The notes under the pieces were generated by a model that did no database searches, had not been told where the DNA came from, and saw nothing but the letters and a program-made list of their open reading frames with translations. Both the position numbers and the translations under genes were made by a program. A stretch of 64,000 nt of DNA from Bacillus sp. FJAT-28004 (lineage in GTDB: Bacteria > Bacillota > Bacilli > Paenibacillales > Paenibacillaceae), in assembly GCF_001280845.1 (NCBI RefSeq), contig NZ_LGHP01000002.1, positions 441,038-505,037 of the forward strand, in the 5' to 3' direction. Shown here in pieces: positions 56,013-63,783 of this stretch. How positions within the stretch are numbered: the first letter of the stretch is position 1; the number at the start of each line of letters is the position of its first letter.

Positions 56013-57212
56013 TTATGCGTGGCTTCCAAAGGATTTAGACATGTCTTCGTCTTGAGAAACTGCTTTTGCTTGTTTTTTGACAAACTTCGAGGAATTAGCC
56101 AGATCCTTGAGCTTTGCCTCAAAAACATCGGTATCGAACGGTACTTTAACGGTTTGTCCGGTGAAGGAGGACAGCATAATGCCGTTTGCTAATACAAGGG
56201 AACGGGGACCTTCCCAACCTTCTGCCACTAGTTGTCCTTCTCCGATTAGAATTCGGTTAAAAAAGCGTGAGGCTACATAATGGTGAGCGTTCTGATTCTG
56301 CACGACGTCTACTGCAATTTCCTTGCGTTCCGTCTCCATTTTGCTGAATCGCTGGTCTGTTTCATTGGAATATTTCAGCATGGAAATGGGATTCTTAGTA
56401 AAGACGAGTCGTCCTTCCTCCAATACAAGCTTCCCATTTTCCCCAATGATCTCCATCCTATTTGTTCCAGGAATTTCGGCAGTCGTTACAATTAAGTGCC
56501 CGATCATGCCGTTGTCATGCTCAAAATACGCGGTTACCTCATCTTCAACCTCAATATCGTGGTATTTGCCAATATGAGCATGTCCGGAGATCAGATTTGG
56601 CAAGCCGAATAGCCATTGGTACATATCAAGCGTGTGCGGGCATTGATTAGTCAAAATACCGCCGCCTTCTCCCGCCCACGTAGCACGCCAATCTCCACTA
56701 TCATAGTAAGCCTGACTACGGAACCAATCGGTATGAATCCAGGTTGCACGCGTTAATCTGCCAAGCTCGCCGCTCTCGAGGATCTCTTTCACCTTGCGGT
56801 AATGGGGGAAAGTACGTTCCTGAAACATTAGTCCAAATACTAAATCCGGATATTGCTGCTGAGCGTGTTCATATGCATCAAGCATACGATTGGCATCATT
56901 CAAATGCACGGCTATCGGTTTTTCGCATAAAACGTGAATGCCGCGCTTAAAGGCTTCTATAGCGATGATAGGATGATCATAATGAGGTACAGCAATGATA
57001 ATGGCATCAAGATCAGCCTGTTCAAGGAAATCCTGATAGTTGTAATAAGCAACAGTGTTATATTCTTCAGCAAAGTGATCCGCCTTCTCTTTCAGCAGAT
57101 CGCACACACCAGCCAGCTTGACTTGATCAATGGTTTGCAAATATTTCAAATGGGTGCCGCTTCCTATTGCGCCAAGGCCGATTATTCCGACATTCAAAGA
57201 TTTCGTACTCAT
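56013..57212 (-). CDS. Gfo/Idh/MocA family oxidoreductase
   Basis: A 399-residue dehydrogenase with the Rossmann motif VGIIGLGAIGSGTH, the VLCEKPIAVHLNDANRM motif, and GGGILTNQCPHTLDMYQWLFG in the substrate domain. It probably acts with the isomerase encoded 13 bases downstream on a sugar-like compound. The divergent AraC-family gene at 57348 is its likely regulator. GGAGG lies about seven bases before the ATG. Confidence 0.92.
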   Translation of the reverse strand: MSTKSLNVGIIGLGAIGSGTHLKYLQTIDQVKLAGVCDLLKEKADHFAEEYNTVAYYNYQDFLEQADLDAIIIAVPHYDHPIIAIEAFKRGIHVLCEKPIAVHLNDANRMLDAYEHAQQQYPDLVFGLMFQERTFPHYRKVKEILESGELGRLTRATWIHTDWFRSQAYYDSGDWRATWAGEGGGILTNQCPHTLDMYQWLFGLPNLISGHAHIGKYHDIEVEDEVTAYFEHDNGMIGHLIVTTAEIPGTNRMEIIGENGKLVLEEGRLVFTKNPISMLKYSNETDQRFSKMETERKEIAVDVVQNQNAHHYVASRFFNRILIGEGQLVAEGWEGPRSLVLANGIMLSSFTGQTVKVPFDTDVFEAKLKDLANSSKFVKKQAKAVSQDEDMSKSFGSHA

Positions 57213-57319
57213 CCATTATTCCTCCCGCATCCATAAATGAAAAAATGACTTATCTTCCTTCTCATTGTAGAATGAATAAATGACGACTTCTTTGTAATTT
57301 TTGCTTAAAATGTTGGAAT

Positions 57320-57337
57320 TATTGCTAATTAGCAATA
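57320..57337. promoter_or_regulatory. 18-base perfect palindrome before the AraC gene
   Basis: TATTGCTAA-TTAGCAATA is perfectly self-complementary and runs directly into the AGGAGG of the AraC gene, in the divergent region. It is a good candidate operator for autoregulation or for the divergent operon. Confidence 0.5.
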
Positions 57338-57347
57338 GGAGGCGTGG

Positions 57348-58211
57348 TTGTTGGTAGAGCGGTATTTGGATCGGATAGACGATGTTGTTAAATATATGCA
57401 TGTGACGAAGGCCGTGCAAAATATTGATTTTCATCTGCATGCAGGCTGTGAGATCTACTTTCTTATTCATGGAGACGTGCGTTATTTCGTAGAGAAGGCC
57501 GTGTATCCGCTGCAATATGGGGATCTGATTATTACCAACGAGCATGAAATCCATAAGCCCTCGTTTTCTTCTAGTGAAAGGTATGAAAGAATAACAATTG
57601 AATTTGATCCGATGATAGTTAAAGCATTTGCCACTGCGGCCTACGATCCATTAGCATGCTTTTATAATCGTCCACAAGGGGAACGGAATAAACTATCGCT
57701 TACGCCAAAAGAAACCTCACAGCTCATTGAGCTGTTTATGAAATATGAAAGCCTTGACCGAAGCCGATCGGGAGGCGCAGCCGTATTGAAGTTAACCTGC
57801 ATGATGGAGCTGCTAATTACGATTAACGATCTTTATCACAATCAGAAGCATACAAGCAATGAGATGGATCTTCATCACAAATTAACTCCGATACTCGATT
57901 TTATTGAGCTGCATTTACATGAGAATTTGTCATTAAATGAGTTGGAACGTCGTTTCTTTATCAATAAATACTATTTGCTTCGGCAATTCAAGCAGTATAC
58001 GGGAAGTACTGTCCATGAATATATCGTGTCTAAGCGGATAGCGCTGGCAAAGAAATATTTGTCGGAGGGAATGGGGGTACTGGAAGCTTGCATGCGCTGC
58101 GGATTCAACGATTACACAAGTTTCCTTCGTATGTTTAAGAAAAAAACAGGCTTGCAGCCGAAGGAGTACCAAAGAGGGATTCGAATGGCGAATTTTACAC
58201 ACGATGTATGA
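57348..58211 (+). CDS. AraC-family transcriptional regulator
   Basis: A 287-residue regulator with an N-terminal cupin (NIDFHLHAGCEIYFLIHGDVRYFVE, then YGDLIITNEHEIHKP) and a C-terminal HTH pair (LSLNELERRFFINKYYLLRQFKQYTGSTVHEYI, ending CGFNDYTSFLRMFKKKTGLQPKEYQ). Consecutive TTG codons at 57348 and 57351 follow AGGAGG; either can be the start. It is divergent from the isomerase/Gfo-Idh operon and likely controls it. Confidence 0.9.
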   Translation: MLVERYLDRIDDVVKYMHVTKAVQNIDFHLHAGCEIYFLIHGDVRYFVEKAVYPLQYGDLIITNEHEIHKPSFSSSERYERITIEFDPMIVKAFATAAYDPLACFYNRPQGERNKLSLTPKETSQLIELFMKYESLDRSRSGGAAVLKLTCMMELLITINDLYHNQKHTSNEMDLHHKLTPILDFIELHLHENLSLNELERRFFINKYYLLRQFKQYTGSTVHEYIVSKRIALAKKYLSEGMGVLEACMRCGFNDYTSFLRMFKKKTGLQPKEYQRGIRMANFTHDV

Positions 58212-58358
58212 TTTACGCTTGTTGGATCCGGAACATCGTTTGGATTCTTTTATGGCTTGAAAAGTTTCTATAGAGAAGCTATTATCGAGGATAAAAGGCT
58301 CGTATTTGCGTGCAACTTATCATGTTTAGCCAAAAAAGATGTTGAAAGGAAGATCGTG

Positions 58359-58637
58359 ATGTGCCGAAATATTAAAACGTTATTTAACTTTGATCCTCCA
58401 GCAACAGAAGAGGAAGTAGCTGCAGCTTCACTCCAATTTGTTCGAAAGCTATCAGGATATCAGTCACCATCGAAAGCCAATGAGGAAGCGTTCAACATTG
58501 CAATTCAGGAGGTAGCCGCGGCAGCTCAGAAATTGTTGGACACCCTGGTTACCCAAGCTGAGCCGCGTGATCGAGAGGTTGAAATCGAGCGTGCCCGTGC
58601 AAGAAATGCCAAAAGGTTCGGTACGGCGGAAGTCTAA
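58359..58637 (+). CDS. DUF2277 family protein
   Basis: A 92-residue protein with the conserved start MCRNIKTLFNFDPPATEEEVAAASLQFVRKLSGYQSPSKANEEAFN of the DUF2277 family, whose function is unknown. The start is ATG 58359, six bases after AAAGGAAG; the upstream in-frame extension is not conserved-looking. It is monocistronic, followed by a terminator. Confidence 0.88.
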   Translation: MCRNIKTLFNFDPPATEEEVAAASLQFVRKLSGYQSPSKANEEAFNIAIQEVAAAAQKLLDTLVTQAEPRDREVEIERARARNAKRFGTAEV

Positions 58638-58694
58638 GCTCTTGAGCTTCTTTAAATGTCATCATTCTGATAACAAATGAAGCCCGACAATGAA

Positions 58695-58726
58695 TGAACC
58701 TCAGATTTATCTGAGGTTCATTTTTT
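58695..58726. terminator. terminator hairpin
   Basis: TGAACCTCAG and CTGAGGTTCA pair perfectly around six bases, followed by six T residues. Confidence 0.85.
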
Positions 58727-58749
58727 AATAAAAATCAAGGATTGGAATG

Positions 58750-59625
58750 TTAAGATGATGATGCTTTCGCTATTTTCCATTCTTCATTAGCAAGTTGTAC
58801 TCTTTTCCATAGTTCATCCCGTTCTTGGCGGCTGTAGTTAACGAGTTTTTCTCCGAAAACATCGCCTAACACTTCGAGCCATTGAGATTGACTCGCTAAC
58901 TCCGTCTGTCGCATGCCATCAGTTCCTCGTTCATTCCAAACGCAGCCTCGGATTTCATTACTTCCTCCGGCATGTCTATTTCTAATTAAGAACATATTTA
59001 TCCATGGTGATTCCGGAGAGCGGCTGTAATGCTCATGCTTGGACTGAAACTCTTCCATATCCGGCAAAATGGTAGAATCATAATCAACGCCAACAAATGA
59101 CGCGGATGGATCATGCTTTAAGCGCCATCCATTCGGAACAACAAGAGATTCTGTTACTTTATAAATAAATGGTGCTTGGTTATATATTCCAGAAAGAAGC
59201 GGTAGAGGCTCGAAAGGCATATCGCCTAGTCCAACATCAATAATCCACTTTTCTTCTTCTTGGTCTTCGCTCAGCAAGCTAACCGTTAGTCCCAGATGAA
59301 ACGAGTTGACACGAGGCTCGGCACCTAGTGGCTGTACGCCAGCTCGGTGCAATGAAACCTTGTAGCCTAATGAACGCAGAAGCTGGCTAAATGCGCCATT
59401 CAAGTGAAAACAATAGCCGCTTCTTCCATTTATAAGGAGTGGAACGGATTCTTTGAAGTGGATTCCTGCTGGCTTACCTGCAAAAATATCTATGGTTTGC
59501 CAAGAAAAAATTTTCACATGGGCCCTATGAAGCTCAAATAGATATGCCTCAGTAGGCTCCTGAATTTCTGAGATTCCGAGTCTACTTAAATAAGCTTTAA
59601 TTTCTTCTTTCGTCAACTGATCCAT
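58750..59625 (-). CDS. arylamine N-acetyltransferase
   Basis: A 291-residue NAT that transfers acetyl from acetyl-CoA to arylamines or related amines. The catalytic triad fits: C72 in RSGYCFHLNG, H110 in NSFHLGLTV and D130 in IIDVGLGD. The N-terminal IFSWQTIDIFAGK segment is also typical. AGAGGTG lies a few bases before the ATG. A short inverted repeat (59644-59663) upstream may be an operator. Confidence 0.9.
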   Translation of the reverse strand: MDQLTKEEIKAYLSRLGISEIQEPTEAYLFELHRAHVKIFSWQTIDIFAGKPAGIHFKESVPLLINGRSGYCFHLNGAFSQLLRSLGYKVSLHRAGVQPLGAEPRVNSFHLGLTVSLLSEDQEEEKWIIDVGLGDMPFEPLPLLSGIYNQAPFIYKVTESLVVPNGWRLKHDPSASFVGVDYDSTILPDMEEFQSKHEHYSRSPESPWINMFLIRNRHAGGSNEIRGCVWNERGTDGMRQTELASQSQWLEVLGDVFGEKLVNYSRQERDELWKRVQLANEEWKIAKASSS

Positions 59626-59643
59626 TACTATTCACCTCTAATG

Positions 59644-59663
59644 CTCAAACATCGTTGTTTGAG
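59644..59663. promoter_or_regulatory. inverted repeat upstream of the NAT gene
   Basis: CTCAAAC-N6-GTTTGAG lies 18 bases upstream of the NAT start on the minus strand. It could be a repressor operator or a leader hairpin; no regulator gene adjoins it. Confidence 0.35.
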
Positions 59664-59831
59664 TTTCTTTAATTTGTGTCTTTAACACATCCTAAACGAG
59701 AAAGATCTAGAGAACAATATAGAAATGTGTGAAGTGTACCGGTACAGGTTCATTCAATGAATGTACAGACATGATGACCAAGTCTTTTTACATATACTTG
59801 TTTGAAGAGCATACCGAGAGGAGACATCTGC

Positions 59832-60056
59832 GTGAATAATCAGGTGCGTTATTATAAGCCTTTTATTAGTCCGTTAGATCCCTGCCCACCAATAAAAGTG
59901 AAAAGCTTCAGTACACCGCCACAATTATTTGTCACCTTTCAACCGCCTAATTTACCTCAGTTTTCAGCTCATGAAGCATTGAAGTATGGTACCCTCTGGC
60001 CCATGTTGTATAGCACATATGACTCGAAAAACGCCAGACAGGAAGAAGGTGATTGA
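59832..60056 (+). CDS. cotJA: spore coat protein CotJA
   Basis: A 75-residue CotJA: proline-rich, with the typical YYKPFISPLDPCPPIKVKSFSTPPQLFVTFQPPNLPQF. It is part of the inner coat assembled during sporulation. The start is GTG 59832, nine bases after AGAGGAG; the in-frame upstream extension has no site. CATATACT at 59791 resembles a sigma-E -10, but the -35 is unclear. It overlaps cotJB. Confidence 0.9.
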   Translation: MNNQVRYYKPFISPLDPCPPIKVKSFSTPPQLFVTFQPPNLPQFSAHEALKYGTLWPMLYSTYDSKNARQEEGD

Positions 60057-60322
60057 CGGTGGCTATCATACTGAATGAAGAGTATTACAAGTTGCTGCAT
60101 GATTTGCAAGCGGTGGATTTCGTATTGGTGGAGTTAAATTTATATTTGGATACTCATCCTACAGATTCAAATGCTATTCAACAATACAATCAGTTCGCAA
60201 AGCTAAGGCAGCCCATTGTACAACAGTATGAGTCAAAGTACGGACCCTTAAAACACTTCGGTCAAAGCTATTCAAGCGACCCATGGTCATGGAATGATAC
60301 ACCATGGCCTTGGCAGGTATAA
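60053..60322 (+). CDS. cotJB: spore coat protein CotJB
   Basis: An 89-residue CotJB with EEYYKLLHDLQAVDFVLVELNLYLDTHP and the Trp/Pro-rich C terminus (SSDPWSWNDTPWPWQV) of the family. The start is TTG 60053 overlapping the cotJA stop; GTG 60059 is an alternative. It is the second gene of the cotJ operon. Confidence 0.92.
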   Translation: MTVAIILNEEYYKLLHDLQAVDFVLVELNLYLDTHPTDSNAIQQYNQFAKLRQPIVQQYESKYGPLKHFGQSYSSDPWSWNDTPWPWQV

Positions 60323-60364
60323 TAGTGGATTTGGCTAGTAAGCAAATTAGAGGAGGCACCGTAC

Positions 60365-60934
60365 ATGTGGGTTTATGAGAAAAAACTGCAATACCCCGTT
60401 CGCGTAAGCAAATGCGATCCTATGATGGCTAAGTTTCTAATGGAGCAATATGGCGGTGCGGACGGTGAGCTTGCAGCAGCACTTCGTTATTTGAATCAAC
60501 GTTACACGATTCCGGACAAAGTCATTGGATTGCTTACAGATATAGGAACTGAGGAATTCGCGCATTTGGAAATGATTGCCACAATGATCTACAAGCTGAC
60601 CAAGGATGCGACGCCTGAGCAGCTAAAGGCAGCTGGGCTCGGTGCTCATTATGTGGCTCATGACAGCGCATTGTTTTATGAGAACGCAGGCGGCGTACCG
60701 TTTACAGCTGCTTACATTCAAGCCAAAGGTGATCCGATTGCGGATCTGTATGAGGATATAGCGGCGGAGGAGAAGGCTAGGGCGACGTATCAGTGGCTCA
60801 TTGACATGACGGATGACGTGGATCTACAGGACAGTTTGAAGTTTCTGCGGGAGAGGGAGATTATACATTCGCTACGGTTTCGTGAGGCGGTTGAGATCCT
60901 TAAGGAAAAGCGGGATGAGAAGATATTTTATTAG
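60365..60934 (+). CDS. cotJC: spore coat protein CotJC (manganese-catalase-like)
   Basis: A 189-residue ferritin-like four-helix protein of the manganese catalase family. Glutamate and histidine ligands are visible in YGGADGELAAALRYLNQRY, IGTEEFAHLEMIATMIYKL and EDIAAEEKARATYQWLID. It is the third gene of the cotJ operon, with AGAGGAGG upstream and a terminator after it. Confidence 0.95.
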   Translation: MWVYEKKLQYPVRVSKCDPMMAKFLMEQYGGADGELAAALRYLNQRYTIPDKVIGLLTDIGTEEFAHLEMIATMIYKLTKDATPEQLKAAGLGAHYVAHDSALFYENAGGVPFTAAYIQAKGDPIADLYEDIAAEEKARATYQWLIDMTDDVDLQDSLKFLREREIIHSLRFREAVEILKEKRDEKIFY

Positions 60935-60938
60935 GGGG

Positions 60939-60973
60939 AACCTCTCTGCAGGGTGCTGCGGGGAGGTTTTTTT
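60939..60973 (+). terminator. cotJ operon terminator
   Basis: AACCTCTC (60939-60946) pairs with GGGAGGTT (60961-60968) with an inner CTGC/GCG extension, followed by a T run. Confidence 0.8.
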
Positions 60974-60985
60974 GCCTACTTATGT

Positions 60986-61016
60986 TATTAAGCAAACGGG
61001 CAGTATAGTTTAATTA
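60986..61016 (+). repeat. AACGGG intergenic repeat, copy C
   Basis: TTATTAAGCAAACGGGCAG, then TATAGTTTAATTA, follows the cotJ terminator. It lies upstream of the small gene at 61086, mirroring copy A upstream of the gene at 459. There is no hairpin. Confidence 0.7.
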
Positions 61017-61085
61017 ACTTAACGAGTACTTTTAATAATGAATAAGCCCCAGATGAAATCACTATTGAAGGAAGGTACGTAGAAA

Positions 61086-61229
61086 ATGAGTTTTATTATA
61101 ATTGGTTTGTTACTAATTATTATTTTCTTATTGAAGGATATTAAAAACAGGCTTTCTAAATCAGATTCAGTAAAAGAAATAATAAATAGAAATCGAGAAA
61201 TAAGAAGAAAAAATAAAATGAACGATTAA
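61086..61229 (+). CDS. 47-residue single-helix membrane protein
   Basis: A small open frame with GGAAGG ten bases before its ATG. One helix (SFIIIGLLLIIIFLL) is followed by a charged tail rich in Lys, Arg and Asn (KDIKNRLSKSDS...NRNREIRRKNK). Its stop codon lies inside repeat copy D (GAT-TAA-GCTAACGGG), and copy C lies upstream, so the gene is bracketed by same-orientation repeats. No family was recognised. Confidence 0.5.
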   Translation: MSFIIIGLLLIIIFLLKDIKNRLSKSDSVKEIINRNREIRRKNKMND

Positions 61230-61322
61230 GCTAACGGGGAACGTTAGCTTGATTGAACAAACTATTTTTGTAATTCAGCCCCAAAGCAGACACTCGGAAT
61301 CTTCGGGCCGTCGGTCTGCTTT
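61224..61322 (+). repeat. AACGGG intergenic repeat, copy D, with hairpin
   Basis: The core GATTAAGCTAACGGGGAACG contains a short palindrome (GCTAACG...CGTTAGC). Downstream, AAAGCAGAC (61283-61291) pairs with GTCTGCTTT (61314-61322). The core overlaps the stop of the 47-residue gene. Confidence 0.65.
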
Positions 61323-61349
61323 AGAGAAGTCGGGTTGCAGCTCTTTGTT

Positions 61350-61372
61350 CCGCTTACGGGTAGGATTGTTAA
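61350..61372 (+). repeat. AACGGG intergenic repeat, degenerate copy F
   Basis: CCGCTTACGGGTAGGATTGTTAA aligns with copy E (CCGCTAACGGGCAGCATAG...), with a few changes. It lies directly after the end of the chimeric gene on the opposite strand. Confidence 0.45.
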
Positions 61373-61376
61373 TCTC

Positions 61377-61910
61377 TTAAAAAGAGATGTACGTTTGCGT
61401 ATGGTTAAATATGTATGCCCGATCCCAGAAGTAGAAGTATCTTTGATCCTTGTTGTTTATTAATGCTAATTCATTTTTTTTAATTATATCCATTATTGCG
61501 GACTCAATTAATTCAAATCTCACGGGTCCCCATGCCTCTTGCTTTAATTGAGAATAATTCATACTTTCCGTCAAGGTCAGACCTTTAATTCGCTGGAAAG
61601 GAGCAGCCCACATAGTCAAATCAGACCTCAGGCAGTTACAGGGGATCTCAAATTCCCTTAAGCCAACTGCTCCTGTATTTGTGGAGATAGCAATTAGCCC
61701 GCAGATATCATCTGTTCCATGTCCAAGTTGCAGCTTTTCTGTATGTTTACTGTCAAATCGAAAACATTCTATTCGGGTAATCTTACACTGCTGCGAACTT
61801 TCAAAAGAAAGACCAATCGCTGATTTTTTCAAATTTAGCAAAGCAATACGAAGGGGATGAATATCTTGGTGATACTCGGCAGTTTCATTGTTAGGAATCG
61901 TGATCGGCAT
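61377..61910 (-). CDS. SAM-riboswitch-controlled chimeric gene with a MetA-like N terminus
   Basis: A 177-residue protein; the start ATG 61910 lies eight bases after AAAGGTG. The first 28 residues (MPITIP, then HQDIHPLRIALLNL) resemble the N terminus of homoserine O-acyltransferase MetA, but with about 17 residues missing in between. From about residue 30 on, the sequence no longer resembles MetA; it contains KITRIECFRF, GLIAISTNTGAVG and ELIESAIMDI, which I cannot place (a weak likeness to enolase-superfamily N-terminal domains). MetA is about 300 residues. The likely history is a metA gene whose body was replaced by an unrelated coding piece, keeping the S-box leader. Function is unknown. 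Confidence 0.6.
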   Translation of the reverse strand: MPITIPNNETAEYHQDIHPLRIALLNLKKSAIGLSFESSQQCKITRIECFRFDSKHTEKLQLGHGTDDICGLIAISTNTGAVGLREFEIPCNCLRSDLTMWAAPFQRIKGLTLTESMNYSQLKQEAWGPVRFELIESAIMDIIKKNELALINNKDQRYFYFWDRAYIFNHTQTYISF

Positions 61911-61949
61911 CCTTATCACACCTTTACACATGTTTAGTTAGTACATGAA

Positions 61950-61987
61950 AACAAAAATGACCTTCTCTGGAATCAGAGAAAGGTCAT
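61950..61987 (-). terminator. riboswitch expression-platform terminator
   Basis: On the minus strand, ATGACCTTTCTCTG pairs with CAGAGAAGGTCAT (one bulge) and is followed by TTTTTG. It lies just downstream of the SAM aptamer and 40 bases before the chimeric gene. Confidence 0.8.
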
Positions 61988-62011
61988 AAGAATTCAAAGT
62001 CATATCCTCGC

Positions 62012-62137
62012 TCTTATCTCCCAGATTCGCTTAGTACAGCTTTTCTGCAAGAATTAGCACCGTGCATTCCTTTGGTAACAAAGGTTTGTCGGTTGCCGGG
62101 TTTCATCGGGCTAGTCCCTCCACCTACTCTTGATAAG
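62012..62137 (-). ncRNA. SAM-I (S-box) riboswitch
   Basis: The minus strand shows the S-box consensus in order: CTTATCAAGAG (5' side of P1), GGTGGAGGGACTAGCCCGAT, GAAACCCGGCAACC, GGTGCTAATTCTTGCAGAA and the closing GAGATAAG that pairs with CTTATC. This is the SAM-I aptamer, which stops transcription of methionine and cysteine genes when SAM is plentiful. The terminator follows at 61987, and a consensus promoter precedes it. Confidence 0.93.
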
Positions 62138-62164
62138 AAAATTCAACATATTCAATTATTTTTT

Positions 62165-62192
62165 ATAATACTATATAGCAATCTGATGTCAA
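62165..62192 (-). promoter_or_regulatory. sigma-A promoter of the riboswitch transcript
   Basis: On the minus strand TTGACA (62192-62187) and TATTAT (62170-62165) are separated by 16 bases. The start would fall about 20 bases before the aptamer. Confidence 0.75.
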
Positions 62193-62279
62193 GGTACTTC
62201 GACGTAAAAGAGGTCAGAGAGGAACCAAGTTTGAACCCCCCATCTTCGATTTTTGTACAATGGTATTTTTTTATAAATT

Positions 62280-62626
62280 CCCAAAATCCTTTTTGGTAAG
62301 TTACAACCTAATTCCGAAGATCGATTTCCATCGTTTAAAGCAAAAAAGGATGGAGAGCCAGTAATCATTGTTGTTGATCAGTATTTTGGTCGTTAGGAAA
62401 AGAAACATCCTTTACTTAATCATTCTTACATTTTTATATATCCCCATTCAGAAAACATTCAAGAAAATAAGATCGCAGTTCCGATGGTCAAGATAAATAC
62501 GAAAGTACAGCGATTAAACAAATAATTGTTACTGGAGGACGTCCTACCAACCTAATTTTTGAATTAGAAGATAAAAAGGTAATTGACACTTATGATTGGG
62601 GACTGCGTCTAATTAAAGATTACTAA
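62280..62626 (+). pseudogene. decayed coding fragment, family unknown
   Basis: Pieces of open frame read GEPVIIVVDQYFGR-stop-EKKHPLLNHSYIFIYP, then after a further stop and frame change TIVTGGRPTNLIFELEDKK and DTYDWGLRLIKDY, ending at a TAA at 62624. The protein-like pieces with stops and frame shifts indicate a broken gene. I do not recognise the family. Confidence 0.4.
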
Positions 62627-62650
62627 TTCATTCTTGTGTATAAGGAATTG

Positions 62651-62715
62651 CACTAACGCAGAACTATAGCATAATAAAACACCAGTGAAGGCAGCCGAGA
62701 TCAAGAGGCTGCCTT
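62651..62715 (+). repeat. AACGGG-type repeat, degenerate copy G, with terminator hairpin
   Basis: CACTAACGCAGAACTATAG, then CATAATAAAAC, aligns with the core of copy B. It is followed by a perfect hairpin, AAGGCAGCC (62688-62696) with GGCTGCCTT (62707-62715), and a short T run. Copy E follows at once. Confidence 0.6.
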
Positions 62716-62719
62716 TTCC

Positions 62720-62748
62720 CCGCTAACGGGCAGCATAGTTTATTTAAG
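62720..62748 (+). repeat. AACGGG intergenic repeat, copy E
   Basis: CCGCTAACGGGCAGCATAGT, then TTATTTAAG, lies directly after the hairpin of copy G, between the decayed fragment and the AraC gene. Confidence 0.65.
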
Positions 62749-62781
62749 CGCTGCTTTTTTGGAGTACTTATTAAACTGAAA

Positions 62782-63645
62782 TCACCTTCGCCACTGCGAA
62801 GGTGACAGACCCATATACTTTTTGAATACAGTGGAAAAATGCTGACTAGTCTTATAACCTAAATCCATTGCAACTGTTGTGACGCTGATTTCTTTCTGAA
62901 GGAGTAACTGACAGGCAAGTTCAATTCGTAGCCGATCCATATAATTAGCAGGTGACTGTCCATACATAAGGTGAAACAATCGATAGAAATGGGATTCACT
63001 TACTCCGATTTGATTAGCCAGGTCTTTATTAGTCCATCTCTTTTCTGGCGCTGCCTGAAGGGTTTCGGTCAAAGTAAACATAGCCTTTTGGAGATCAAAT
63101 GAGATTTGACGGTTAGAGGATGGGTTCAGCATTTGCAAAATGATATCGAGTACATAATGACGAATTCGGCAGGAGGCGAGTGGCTCGTAATGCTCAATGA
63201 TGTCTCTTAGCTTGGTGAAGGGTTCACGAACACGGATATCCACAGGTATGATTCTCGGTAACTTTTGTAGTTGGTTATGAATCTCCATACGCTCTTCATC
63301 TGGTAAGTTTAGCCAGCCGACATGCTCTGAGGGATCTAATAGTATCATCCACCAAATTCTGCAGGGTTCGATGAAATTAAAACGTGCACGATGCCATTCT
63401 CCAGGTCGGGTGTGAAAGATCTGTCCGGTGTGGGAAGTAATTAATTGACCGTCTACCTCCCATGTGACTTTTCCGCTGTCCACGAATACAAACTCGTACG
63501 ATCGTTCATGCTTGTGAATGACGAGGGGAGAGGCTTCTTGAAAGCGGTCATATCCCAGCATTATTAATTCAGGCAAATGGGCAAGCTGATTTGACTCTGA
63601 AAACTCATACACCCATCGTGATGTTTCCGTCTGTATTTTTACCAT
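62782..63645 (-). CDS. AraC-family transcriptional regulator
   Basis: Regulator of about 287 residues with an N-terminal cupin (HKHERSYEFVFVDSGKVTWEVDG, then QIFHTRPGEWHRARF) and a C-terminal HTH pair (WTNKDLANQIGVSESHFYRLFHLMYGQSPANYMDRLRI, ending LGYKTSQHFSTVFKKYMGLSPSQWRR). The start is ATG 63645, eight bases after AAGGA. It is divergent from the PhyH-family gene and probably controls it. Confidence 0.92.
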   Translation of the reverse strand: MVKIQTETSRWVYEFSESNQLAHLPELIMLGYDRFQEASPLVIHKHERSYEFVFVDSGKVTWEVDGQLITSHTGQIFHTRPGEWHRARFNFIEPCRIWWMILLDPSEHVGWLNLPDEERMEIHNQLQKLPRIIPVDIRVREPFTKLRDIIEHYEPLASCRIRHYVLDIILQMLNPSSNRQISFDLQKAMFTLTETLQAAPEKRWTNKDLANQIGVSESHFYRLFHLMYGQSPANYMDRLRIELACQLLLQKEISVTTVAMDLGYKTSQHFSTVFKKYMGLSPSQWRR

Positions 63646-63783
63646 AGTCACGGTCCTTCTCGTTTCTAATGATCTCCTATGTTTCTAATCCTATTTGATA
63701 GGCTTTGGGAAGTCAATCCTCATCTTGTGGTCTACAATAAAAGAAGTAAGCCACTTTGACTAAGAAAAGATGAGGTGTCCATC

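Noticed and set aside
61224-61250. attC-like integron recombination site in repeat copy D
   Set aside because: The CTAACG...CGTTAG palindrome recalls attC core sites, but other copies lack the second arm and no integrase is present.
62072-62299. 75-residue plus-strand frame
   Set aside because: It is antisense to the SAM riboswitch and its promoter, and has no protein-like character.
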